A DNA stretch of 37,241 nt. Origin: Pseudomonadota bacterium. GTDB taxonomy: Bacteria > Myxococcota_A > UBA796 > SXON01. The notes under the pieces are model-generated. The model saw only the letters and a list, made by a program, of their open reading frames with translations, made no database searches and was not told the DNA's origin. Every line of letters starts with the position of its first letter. Position 1 is the stretch's first letter. The translations under genes were made by a program, and so were the position numbers. Below, in pieces: positions 7,431 through 15,364 of the stretch. The stretch covers positions 1 to 37,241 of the forward strand of contig JAUXQH010000120.1 of assembly GCA_030685065.1 (NCBI GenBank), in the 5' to 3' direction.

Positions 7431-8918
7431 CTACTCCTTCCTAGGGAGGACGGTGCCCTCCGGATCATGCTCGATGATGGGGCGCCCGAGGGCCGCGAGG
7501 CCCTCCCGGACGGTGGCGCCGTCCCCGACGACGACGATGACGAGGCGGGCCGGATCGATGGCCCCGGTCCAGGCGGTGCTCGCCGTGTCGAGCGTCACCG
7601 CGCCGAGGCGGCCCACGTAGCCCTCCACCCAGTCGGCGGGCAGGCCATAACGCCACACGGCCTCGGCCTGGGCGAGCAGGTAGTCGGGGCTCTCGAACCG
7701 GAGCGGCCACGCCTGCACGATCGAGGCGCGCCCGTCATCGAGCTCGGCCGCGGTGAGCGGGCGGACAGCGCCGGGGCCCGCGATCTCGCCGAGGAGCTCG
7801 GTGAGCGCGGGGCCGGTGACATCGGCGCGCACACCCGCGGAGGCGACGAAGCGCCCGCCCGCGAGGTCATACCCGAGCCCCGAGTTGGCCCCGTAGGTCC
7901 AACCCTTGGCCTCGCGCAGGTTCATGTTGATGCGCGCGGTGAACTGGCCGCCGACCACCTGGTTGGCGAGCAGGAGCGAGAACCACTGCGCGTCCGAGGG
8001 CGACGAGAGGTAGCCGCCGACGCGCAGCATCGACTGGGGCGCGCCCGGACGGTCCACGAAGTGGATCGGGGCGGGGCCGGTCGGCGCGCTGGGCGCGGCC
8101 ACCTTCAGCGAGACGGAGGGCGCGGCCGCCGACGCCTTCCAGCCCTCGAGCCGGGCCTCGAGCTTCGGCACGAGCTGCTCGAGCGTCACGTCGCCGCCGG
8201 CGAAGACCACGGCGCGGTCGGGCGTGAGGTTGGCCGCCCACCACTCACGCATGTCGGCGGTGGTCATTCCCTCGTAGGAGGCCTTCGTCGCGGCGCGGCC
8301 GCGGTAGGTCTCCCCGAAGATCACCCGGTTGAACACGCGCCCCGCGATCCACTCCGGGTCCTTGCGCTGGGTGTCGAGGTTGGCGATGCGCTGCTTCTTG
8401 ACGAGCGCCCACTCGGTCTCGGGAAAGGTCGGGTCCAACAGCACGGTCGAGAGCAGATCGAGCGTCGGGTCGAGGTTGGAGGTGAGGCCGCTCGCGTAGA
8501 CGCTCGACCCATCGTCGCTCGCGCCGCTGCCGAGCTCGCTGCCGAGGCGGAGGAGCGCGCTGGAGAGGCCCACCGCGTCGTATTCGCCGGCGCCCTCGTT
8601 CATCATGTCGAGGGTGACCGCGGCGAGCCCCTCCTTGCCCGGCGGATCGGCGAGGCCGCCGGGGCGGAACGCGATCCGCACCCAGGCGAGGGGCACCTCG
8701 TGGTTCTCGGCCACGACGACGGTGAGGCCGTTGGAGAGCGTCGCCTGCGTGGTCTTCGGGAGGGTGAACGACCGCGCCGCGAGCGGGGCCGGGACACCCT
8801 CCGAGCGCGCGGGGACGCTCGCGGCGGGGAGCACCTTGGGGCCACACGCCGACAGGGCGAGGAGCAGGACGAGGGAGGATGTGGCGACGGACTTGAGGGC
8901 GCTCATCAGGGGGATCAT
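7431..8918 (-). CDS. M16-family peptidase, non-catalytic partner subunit, lipoprotein
   Basis: A 495-residue M16 (pitrilysin/MPP-like) protein with an N-terminal lipoprotein signal (LVLLLALSACG). Where catalytic M16 proteins carry HxxEH, this one has TLDMMNEGAGEYDA, so it cannot bind the zinc itself. The C-terminal half keeps M16 features, including the GWTYGANSGLGYDLAGGRF region that in paired systems contributes substrate-binding residues. The expected role is the partner of the catalytic subunit encoded just upstream, together acting on peptides at the cell envelope. The ATG at 8918 overlaps the previous stop (ATGA) and has GGAGG at good spacing; a second ATG at 8906 is possible. Confidence 0.88.
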   Translation of the reverse strand: MIPLMSALKSVATSSLVLLLALSACGPKVLPAASVPARSEGVPAPLAARSFTLPKTTQATLSNGLTVVVAENHEVPLAWVRIAFRPGGLADPPGKEGLAAVTLDMMNEGAGEYDAVGLSSALLRLGSELGSGASDDGSSVYASGLTSNLDPTLDLLSTVLLDPTFPETEWALVKKQRIANLDTQRKDPEWIAGRVFNRVIFGETYRGRAATKASYEGMTTADMREWWAANLTPDRAVVFAGGDVTLEQLVPKLEARLEGWKASAAAPSVSLKVAAPSAPTGPAPIHFVDRPGAPQSMLRVGGYLSSPSDAQWFSLLLANQVVGGQFTARINMNLREAKGWTYGANSGLGYDLAGGRFVASAGVRADVTGPALTELLGEIAGPGAVRPLTAAELDDGRASIVQAWPLRFESPDYLLAQAEAVWRYGLPADWVEGYVGRLGAVTLDTASTAWTGAIDPARLVIVVVGDGATVREGLAALGRPIIEHDPEGTVLPRKE

Positions 8919-10270
8919 CGGGCCGCCTCCGGCTTGACGTGCAGCTCGAGGCGGTTGGGGCCGAGCACGGTCCGCATCGTGGTGTTGACGGACTCGACCG
9001 TGGCGGCCGTGTAGCGCGCGAGGTCGGCGGCGAAGCCGTCGGGCTCCCCCGTCATGTGGAGGTACCCGTTCAGGCGGTCGGCCTTGCCCGCGATCGTCGC
9101 GACGCCGCCGTAGAAGCCCACCTCGTACTGGGTGCGGGCCACGACCAGCTCGTCCGCCGTCACGCCGCGCCTTTGGACGTCGGCGAGCACCGCGTCGATC
9201 TCCTTGACCAGCTCGTCCCCCGTGTGCCCAGGCGCCACGGTGGCCGTGATCATGTAGAAGCTCTGCAAGCCGCTCGACGCCTGCGAGGCCGTCACGTCCT
9301 GCGCGATCTGCTTCTCGCGCACGAGCACGCGGTAGAGCGGCGAGTCCTTGCCGTCCGAGAGCGCCGAGGAGAGCAGGTCGAGCTCGGCGTCCCCCGGGGC
9401 GTTGAGCGCGGGCGAGGGCCACGCGAGCCACACCCGCTCGAACGGCACGTCATCCGTGGCGTCGACCCGCTTCGGCGCGTCGAGCGTGACCGGGGGGACC
9501 ACCCGGGGCACCGGCTTCGTCCCCGCGGGGATCTCGCCGAAGTAGCCCTGGATGAGCCGCCTCGCCTCCTTCGGATCAAAGTCGCCGCACACGACGAGCG
9601 AGGCGTTGTTCGGCACGTACCAGGTCGAGAAGAACTCCTTCACGTCCGCGAGCGAGGCGGCCTCGATGTCCTCGTGCTTCCCGATGGTGGGCACGTGGTA
9701 GGGGTGGCCCTCGGGGAAGAGGTTCTCGTAGAGGAGGATCCGGGCGTTTCCGTAGGGCACGTTGTCATAGCGCTGACGACGCTCGTTGCGGACCACGTCC
9801 TTCTGGTTCTGGAGCTTCGCGTCGTCCAGCGCGGGGAGGAGCCACCCCATGCGGTCGCTCTCGAGGAACAGGGCGCGGGGCAGCTCCGCGCTCGGGAGGC
9901 CCTCGAAATAGTTCGTGCGGTCGAGGTTGGTCGTGCCGTTGACCTGGCCGCCCACCTTCGAGAGGAACTGGAAATAGTCGTCGTTCGCGTGCTCGGAGCC
10001 CTGGAACATCAGGTGCTCGAACAGGTGCGCGAACCCGGTGCGCCCTGCCTTTTCGTCCCGGCTGCCGACGTGGTACCACACGTTGACCTGCACGAACGGC
10101 ACCGAGTGGTCCTCGGCCAGGATCACGTCCAGCCCGTTCGGAAGCGTGTACCGCTCGTACGGCACGGAGATCGCGGGGGCGCTCGTGGCGGACGCGGCCG
10201 CCGGATCGGGAGCCGCTTCGGGAGCCGCGGTGGCCACCGGGAGCGTCGCGAGCAGTACGAACAAGGACAT
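8915..10270 (-). CDS. M16-family zinc metallopeptidase, catalytic subunit
   Basis: A 451-residue exported peptidase. The signal peptide MSLFVLLATLPVATAA is cut near residue 16. The inverted zinc motif HLFEH (His82, Glu85, His86) and the third zinc ligand Glu163 in RNERRQRY show the complete M16B active site with the family's usual 76-residue spacing. The C-terminal half matches the second M16 domain. It overlaps its non-catalytic partner by four bases, the classic two-subunit arrangement. GGAGG precedes the ATG. The substrate cannot be told from sequence; bacterial relatives degrade peptides or process secreted proteins. Confidence 0.95.
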   Translation of the reverse strand: MSLFVLLATLPVATAAPEAAPDPAAASATSAPAISVPYERYTLPNGLDVILAEDHSVPFVQVNVWYHVGSRDEKAGRTGFAHLFEHLMFQGSEHANDDYFQFLSKVGGQVNGTTNLDRTNYFEGLPSAELPRALFLESDRMGWLLPALDDAKLQNQKDVVRNERRQRYDNVPYGNARILLYENLFPEGHPYHVPTIGKHEDIEAASLADVKEFFSTWYVPNNASLVVCGDFDPKEARRLIQGYFGEIPAGTKPVPRVVPPVTLDAPKRVDATDDVPFERVWLAWPSPALNAPGDAELDLLSSALSDGKDSPLYRVLVREKQIAQDVTASQASSGLQSFYMITATVAPGHTGDELVKEIDAVLADVQRRGVTADELVVARTQYEVGFYGGVATIAGKADRLNGYLHMTGEPDGFAADLARYTAATVESVNTTMRTVLGPNRLELHVKPEAAR

Positions 10271-10297
10271 CCTCGGCCTCCGACGAAGGAGGGGAGG

Positions 10298-11137
10298 CTA
10301 ACGCATCCGATCGGGCGTTGATGCGGGCAAGAGCGGCGTGACCCTCTCCCGGAGCCCGGGGGGCAGCCGCGCATCGAGGATGCGGACGATCTGATCGGCC
10401 GAATAGCGCGCGGAGAAGTGGGTGAAGAGGAGGGCCTCGTTCTGGAACAGCGCGGCGCGCTCGATCACCTCGTCGAGGTGCACGTGGCCCTTGCTGCGGG
10501 CCTTGTCGACCGGAACGCGCTCGTCGAGAAACGTGACTTCGAGGATGAGGAGCCGCGCCGTACGCACCTTCTCCTCGCGGTCGACCACGTCGATCACGGT
10601 GTCGCCGGTGAAGGCGACATCGACGACCTCGTGATCCTCCGAGACGACCTCACCGGCGAGGCGGCGCCGCTGGAGTTCCTGGGGCGGCAGGCCCACCAGG
10701 TCCGCGCGCAGCTTCTTGCGCGTGGAGACGATGGCGTAGCCCTGGCACGGCACGCGGTGCGGCGAGCGGAAGGGCTCGGCGATGCGCCCACCGCCGATGT
10801 CCACGCGGTCTCCGGGGCCGCAGGCGTGCACGTTGCAGGGGAGGGTGGAACGATCGAGCCGTCGCCACGCGTCGAGCAGCCCGAGCACGTCCTCGTAGTT
10901 CTCGCGCGGGACGAAGTAGGTCGGCGGCTTCATCCCCACCAGATCGCGGGTGGCGGCGTGGTAGGCGATGCCGCCCATGTGGTCCATGTGGGCGTGCGTG
11001 AAAAGCACGCGGGGGCGCTTCACCGCGGACATCGGACAGCGGCCGATGTCGAACGCGATGTCGAACGCCGGGAGCTCGATGCAGGTCTCCAGGCCGCCGA
11101 CGCTCACGGCCTCCACGTCAATCCCCGCCAGTTTCAC
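10298..11137 (-). CDS. Metallo-beta-lactamase-fold hydrolase, RNase Z-like (279 aa)
   Basis: A cytoplasmic metal-dependent hydrolase. The metal motif HAHMDHMGG (His48, His50, Asp52, His53) is the HxHxDH signature of the superfamily; FTGDT supplies a further aspartate, and the late LLFTHFSARY resembles the H-F-S-x-R-Y segment of RNase Z. This favours a tRNase Z-like or related phosphodiesterase, though the specificity loop cannot be verified. The start is the GTG at 11137, which has GGAGG seven bases ahead; an ATG at 11164 is the alternative but would crowd the divergent protease gene. It is the first gene of the minus-strand operon, 27 bases ahead of the M16 subunit. Confidence 0.85.
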   Translation of the reverse strand: MKLAGIDVEAVSVGGLETCIELPAFDIAFDIGRCPMSAVKRPRVLFTHAHMDHMGGIAYHAATRDLVGMKPPTYFVPRENYEDVLGLLDAWRRLDRSTLPCNVHACGPGDRVDIGGGRIAEPFRSPHRVPCQGYAIVSTRKKLRADLVGLPPQELQRRRLAGEVVSEDHEVVDVAFTGDTVIDVVDREEKVRTARLLILEVTFLDERVPVDKARSKGHVHLDEVIERAALFQNEALLFTHFSARYSADQIVRILDARLPPGLRERVTPLLPASTPDRMR

Positions 11138-11189
11138 TCCAATTCCTCCGCCCGGCGCCGACATAACGTGACTTCCGTCCCGGCTGAGG

Positions 11190-12323
11190 GTGGCTAAGCG
11201 AGGGCGTGCTGTGGAGGTTGTTTTGCGTGTACTGCGTTCGATCGCGTCGGTGGTGCTCGTCAGCTCGGGTCTGGCGGGCGCTGGAGCAGTCGGCTGTGGG
11301 GCGATCGCCGCCTCCCCGAGCCCCGTGCAGCTGCCCGCCGGGTTCAATCCGATGGCTTCGCTCGCCCCCCTGGTCGAGGCGGTCGAGCCGGCGGTCGTGA
11401 ACGTGTACACCAGCGCGCAGATGCAGGTGGATCCGCGCGCGCAGTGGATGTACGGCCTGCCGTCGGAGCGCACGGTGCAGGGCCAGGGCTCCGGCTTCGT
11501 CATCTCGGCCGATGGCTACATCCTCACCAACAACCACGTGGTGAAGGGCGCCACCGACGTGAAGGTCAAGTTCTCCGACGGCCTCGACTACCCGGCCAAG
11601 GTGGTCGGCACCGACCCCGACACCGACGTCGCCCTGCTCAAGATCACTCGTGATCGTGAGTTTCCGTACCTGAGGCTCGGCCAGGACGACGGCATGCGGG
11701 TCGGGGACTGGGTGGTCGCCGTCGGCAACCCCCTCGGCCTCGGGCACACGGTGACCGCGGGCATCGTGTCGGGCATCGGCCGCGACATCCCCGACCTTCC
11801 GCTGGAGGAGTTCATCCAGACCGACGCCAGCATCAACCCCGGCAATTCAGGCGGCCCCCTCATCGGGCTCGACGGCCAGGTGGTCGGCATGAACACCGCC
11901 ATCATCGCCGGCGCGAACACGGTGGGCTTCGCCATCCCCGCCTCGCACATCGCCCAGATCCTGCCTCAGCTCCGGCAGAACGGTCGGGTGTCCCGCGGCT
12001 TCATGGGCGTGGAGCTCGCGTCCATCCCCGTCGTCGCGCAGGAGGCGCTCGGAAAGGGCGTGCTCATCGCGGGCGTGGCGGCCGATGGACCCGCCGCGAA
12101 GGCGGGGATCAAGGTCGGGGACATGGTGGTGAGGATCGGCGACCGGACGGTCGACGACCGGACCGACATGATCCGCGTCGTATCGAGCACGCCGCCGGGC
12201 AAGAAGATCGACGTGCTCGTGATGCGCCAGGGCAAGGAGAAGACGCTCTCCATCGAGCTGATGGAGAAGCCGCCCGCCACGGAGAAGGCCGCGGTCGAGG
12301 AGCAGGGGAAGCCGCAGCGCTGA
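11190..12323 (+). CDS. HtrA/DegP-family serine protease with one PDZ domain
   Basis: A periplasmic quality-control protease of the S1C family. The triad is visible as His116 (LTNNHVV), Asp146 (DTDVALLK) and Ser220 (INPGNSGGPL). A single PDZ domain follows at about residues 255-345 (GVLIAGVAADGPAAKAGIKVGD), then a charged tail. The N-terminus has a hydrophobic segment ending AGAVGCG, which could be a signal peptide, anchor or lipobox. The GTG at 11190 is one option; a TTG at 11223 has a better GGAGG, so the true start may be 11 codons later. The gene is divergent from the metallohydrolase operon with very little space for two promoters. Confidence 0.93.
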   Translation: MAKRGRAVEVVLRVLRSIASVVLVSSGLAGAGAVGCGAIAASPSPVQLPAGFNPMASLAPLVEAVEPAVVNVYTSAQMQVDPRAQWMYGLPSERTVQGQGSGFVISADGYILTNNHVVKGATDVKVKFSDGLDYPAKVVGTDPDTDVALLKITRDREFPYLRLGQDDGMRVGDWVVAVGNPLGLGHTVTAGIVSGIGRDIPDLPLEEFIQTDASINPGNSGGPLIGLDGQVVGMNTAIIAGANTVGFAIPASHIAQILPQLRQNGRVSRGFMGVELASIPVVAQEALGKGVLIAGVAADGPAAKAGIKVGDMVVRIGDRTVDDRTDMIRVVSSTPPGKKIDVLVMRQGKEKTLSIELMEKPPATEKAAVEEQGKPQR

Positions 12324-12398
12324 AGCCGCAGCGGAACGGGCGCGGGTCGGGTTAGGGGCCCTGCTCTTTCCCTTCGAAGCAAGAAAGCGGGAGCGCGC

Positions 12399-14063
12399 GT
12401 GTACCACGACTTCCTCATCCTCGGCGGCGCCGGCCTCGTCGGCCTCCAGGTCTGCCGGCAGATCCTCTTCAATCTCAAGCCGCGCCGCATCGTCGTCGCG
12501 TCTCTCCTCGAGGCGGAGGCGACGGCCGCGTGCGCTCGCCTGGAGCGGGAATTCGGCGACTCCGTCGCGTTCGTACCCGCCTGGGGCAACCTGTTCGTGC
12601 CGCGGGACATGGCGAGCCTGCCGCGCGGCGCAATCCTCCTGGACGCGAAGCTCCGCGGGAAGCTGCTCGGCGCGCTGTACGACGACTATGAGGACGCCTA
12701 TCGGGCGAACCACCTGGTGAACCTCATCCGGACGCACCGGCCCGAGGTCATCGTGGACTGCGTGAACACCGCCACCGGGTTCTCCTACCAGGACGTGTTC
12801 GACGGCGCGGCCAAGGTGCGCGGCTGGATCACGGAGAAGGGCGTGGCGCCCGAGGGCGTTGCCGACATGGAGACGTTCCTGCTCTCCCAGTCCGTCCCCC
12901 AGCTGATCCGCCACGTGCGGTTCCTGCACCAGGCCAGCACCGAGTACGCCACCAAGGTGTACGTCAAGGTCGGCACGACCGGCACCGGCGGCATGGGGCT
13001 CAACATCCCGTACACGCACTCCGAGGACAAGCCGAGCAAGAAGCTGCTCGCCAAGAACGAGGCCGCCTTCGGTCACACGGGGCTCCTGTTCCTGCTCGCG
13101 CGCACGCCCGACTCTCCGATCGTCAAGGAGGTCAAGCCCGCCGCGATGATCGGCTACCGCGCCGTCCAGGTGATGGAAGCCAAGGACAAGCACGACAACT
13201 CCGATCTGTACCAGGCCCACGAGGTCACCCTCGACGGGGGCACGCTCAACCTCCGCGAGCAGGCCCAGGGCTACGAGAAGTCGGGCAAGCTGCGGGTCCC
13301 CGTGGTCGACACCGGCGAGAACGGCGTGTTCACCCGCGGCGAGTTCGCGGCCATCACGTCGCTCGGGCAGATGGAGTACATCACCCCCGAGGAGATCGCG
13401 CGCACCGTGGTCCTCGAGATCCGCGGCGCCAACACCGGCTACGACGTGATCTCGGCGATGGACGGCTCGGTGATGACCCCGAGCTACAAGGCCGGCCTCG
13501 TGCGGAGCGTCGCCCTCAACGACCTCGACAGCGCCGAGAAGGAGAGCGGCATCCCCTCCGTGGCGCTCGGTCGCCTCGGGCCGCCCGAGCTCTCCAAGCT
13601 CCTGTTCGAGGCCGAGCTCCTGCGCCGCGCCTGCGGCACCCTCGAGAACGTGCTCGAAGCGAGCGAGTCCGCGCTCTCCGAGCGGTGCGTCGCGGAGCTC
13701 GAGCCCAGCGGCGTGGCCCGCACCGCGCCCTCCATCGGCATCCCCATCCTCCTGCCGGACGGCAAGCGCCTGCTCCGCGGCCCGCGCATCAACGTGCCCG
13801 AGCTCGAGGGCCACAACGTGTCGGTGTCCCTGGCGGACGCGAAGCTCGACGCGTGGGCGAAGAAGGGCTGGATCGACCTTCGCCCCGCCAACTTCGGCCT
13901 CTGGCGCGTCCGCATCGGAAAGATGCTCCAGGCCCGCGCCTCGCTCCGCGCCGAGGGTTCGGCCGCCGCGAGCATCCACAGCTACATGGCCCCCGGGTTC
14001 GAGATCGGAGAGGTCGTGGCCTGGATCTTCAACAACGAGATGGGCGGGTATCGGGTGAAGTAG
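12399..14063 (+). CDS. Rossmann-fold NAD(P)-binding protein of unknown role (554 aa)
   Basis: The N-terminal dinucleotide motif GGAGLVG (residues 9-15), after the strand DFLIL, marks an extended SDR/epimerase-like Rossmann domain. Later segments DCVNTATGFSYQDVF and VYVKVGTTGTGGMGLNIPYTHSED fit the same fold, with a Tyr/Lys-containing stretch around residue 205. The C-terminal half (about 300-554) matches nothing I know. The GTG start has GGGAG six bases ahead. It stands alone, 75 bases after the htrA-like gene and 126 bases before the heptose operon. A sugar-nucleotide or saccharopine-dehydrogenase-like reductase is possible but not shown. Confidence 0.7.
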   Translation: MYHDFLILGGAGLVGLQVCRQILFNLKPRRIVVASLLEAEATAACARLEREFGDSVAFVPAWGNLFVPRDMASLPRGAILLDAKLRGKLLGALYDDYEDAYRANHLVNLIRTHRPEVIVDCVNTATGFSYQDVFDGAAKVRGWITEKGVAPEGVADMETFLLSQSVPQLIRHVRFLHQASTEYATKVYVKVGTTGTGGMGLNIPYTHSEDKPSKKLLAKNEAAFGHTGLLFLLARTPDSPIVKEVKPAAMIGYRAVQVMEAKDKHDNSDLYQAHEVTLDGGTLNLREQAQGYEKSGKLRVPVVDTGENGVFTRGEFAAITSLGQMEYITPEEIARTVVLEIRGANTGYDVISAMDGSVMTPSYKAGLVRSVALNDLDSAEKESGIPSVALGRLGPPELSKLLFEAELLRRACGTLENVLEASESALSERCVAELEPSGVARTAPSIGIPILLPDGKRLLRGPRINVPELEGHNVSVSLADAKLDAWAKKGWIDLRPANFGLWRVRIGKMLQARASLRAEGSAAASIHSYMAPGFEIGEVVAWIFNNEMGGYRVK

Positions 14064-14189
14064 GGAGGGCAAAACCCGACCATCCGACCTGACCGAAAAC
14101 GGCACGTCCTACCCCGATGATTCAGATGTGGTGGGCCTGAACGGGGGGGGCGAGCGCTTGCGCGGCCGGAATCAAGGTTAGACACCGCC

Positions 14190-14810
14190 GTGCCTCACCC
14201 TCGCGCCAGTGGAGTAGCGGCTCCCGCCGCCCTCGCCCCAGTCGCCGCCGCCCGCGCCGCGCTGATCGAGTCCGCGGCGGTGCACGCGCGGATCGTGGCC
14301 GGGGATCTCGACGCGCTGGTAGCCCGGGCCGCGCTCGAAATGTGCGCGGCATTGCGTAGGGGTGGCACGATCTATTGGTGTGGCAACGGGGGGAGCGCTG
14401 CCGACGCGCAGCACCTCGCGGCCGAGCTCGTCGGCCGGTTCTACCAGGACCGCCCGCCGCTGCGGAGCCAGGCGCTGACGGTCAACAGCTCCGTGCTGAC
14501 CGCCCTGGTGAACGACTACCGCCCGGAGCGCGTCTTCGAGCGGCAGGTGCAGGCCTTCGTCACCGATCGCGACGTGTTCGTGGGCCTGAGCACCTCCGGC
14601 GAGTCCGCCAACGTCGTGCTCGCGCTCACCCTGGCGCGCACCCTCGGCGCCTGGACGCTGGCCCTCACCGGGGAAGCCGGCGGGGCGCTCGCGGACCAGG
14701 CCGACCTCGCGCTCCGCGCCCCCTCGCGGGACGTGCCCCGCATCCAGGAGGCCCACATCCTCCTGGGCCACACGATCTGCGAGCTCATCGAGCGCGAGAT
14801 GGCACCATGA
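14190..14810 (+). CDS. gmhA: Sedoheptulose 7-phosphate isomerase (phosphoheptose isomerase)
   Basis: First step of ADP-heptose synthesis: sedoheptulose 7-phosphate to D-glycero-D-manno-heptose 7-phosphate. It is a SIS-domain protein with WCGNGGSAADAQHLAAEL (zinc ligands His75 and Glu79), the phosphate-binding LSTSGES, and IQEAHILLGH supplying Gln186 and His194, matching the Escherichia coli GmhA metal site. The start is GTG at 14190, with no strong Shine-Dalgarno. Its 206 residues include about 14 extra at the N-terminus compared with E. coli. It opens the six-gene operon, and its stop overlaps gmhB by four bases. Confidence 0.95.
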   Translation: MPHPRASGVAAPAALAPVAAARAALIESAAVHARIVAGDLDALVARAALEMCAALRRGGTIYWCGNGGSAADAQHLAAELVGRFYQDRPPLRSQALTVNSSVLTALVNDYRPERVFERQVQAFVTDRDVFVGLSTSGESANVVLALTLARTLGAWTLALTGEAGGALADQADLALRAPSRDVPRIQEAHILLGHTICELIEREMAP

Positions 14811-15364
14811 GTGGGCGCGCCGCGTTCCTCGACCGGGACGGTACCCTCATCGAGGACGTGCGTTACCTCGCGCGGCCCGACCAGGTGCGCGTGCTCGACG
14901 GCGTCCCCGCGGCGCTGCGCGCCCTCCGCGACGCGGGGTACCGCCTGGTGATCGTGACGAACCAATCCGGCGTCGCGCACGGCTATTTCAGCGAGCGCGA
15001 CGTAGCCGACGTTCACGCCCACCTCCAGGCCCTGCTCGGCCTCACGTTCGACGCGATCCTGGTGTGTCCGCACCACCCGGACGGAACGGTGCCGGAGTAC
15101 ACCCGCGTGTGCGACTGTCGGAAGCCGGCCTCGGGCCTGCTGAAACGCGCCATCGCGGACCTCGACCTCGATCCCGGCGCCTGCTTCGTCGTGGGGGACA
15201 AGGGCTCCGACATCGAGGCCGGGCGGCGGATCGGGATCCCCGGCTACCTCGTCCGCACGGGGCACGACACGGGCCGGGCCGAGGGCACCTACGCGGATCT
15301 GGCCGCGGTCGTGGCGAGCCGCGCGGCCGCCCCGCTCACCATCGAGGAGCGGCGGCCCTCGTGA
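14807..15364 (+). CDS. gmhB: D-glycero-D-manno-heptose 1,7-bisphosphate 7-phosphatase
   Basis: A HAD-family phosphatase acting third in the ADP-heptose pathway. The catalytic motif is FLDRDGT (Asp9 nucleophile, Asp11 acid/base), followed by TNQSG and the late VGDKGSDIEAG. The structural zinc loop is intact, with Cys87, His89, Cys102 and Cys104 (CPHH...VCDC), which is diagnostic for GmhB. The length of 185 residues is normal. ATGA and GTGA overlaps join it to gmhA upstream and the GT9 gene downstream. Confidence 0.96.
   Translation: MSGRAAFLDRDGTLIEDVRYLARPDQVRVLDGVPAALRALRDAGYRLVIVTNQSGVAHGYFSERDVADVHAHLQALLGLTFDAILVCPHHPDGTVPEYTRVCDCRKPASGLLKRAIADLDLDPGACFVVGDKGSDIEAGRRIGIPGYLVRTGHDTGRAEGTYADLAAVVASRAAAPLTIEERRPS

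Noticed and set aside
6939..9014. Plus-strand open frame of 691 codons opposite the M16 and ilvE genes
   Set aside because: High-GC antisense frame; the minus strand carries well-conserved enzymes with intact active sites.
8939..10321. Plus-strand open frame of 460 codons
   Set aside because: Antisense to the catalytic M16 peptidase; composition is Arg/Glu/His-rich without motifs.
11847..14105. Minus-strand open frame of 752 codons
   Set aside because: Covers the reverse of the HtrA and Rossmann-fold genes; low-complexity product typical of GC-rich shadow frames.
14064..14189. Spacer with a run of G residues considered as a regulatory RNA ahead of gmhA
   Set aside because: No convincing stem-loop or conserved motif was seen.
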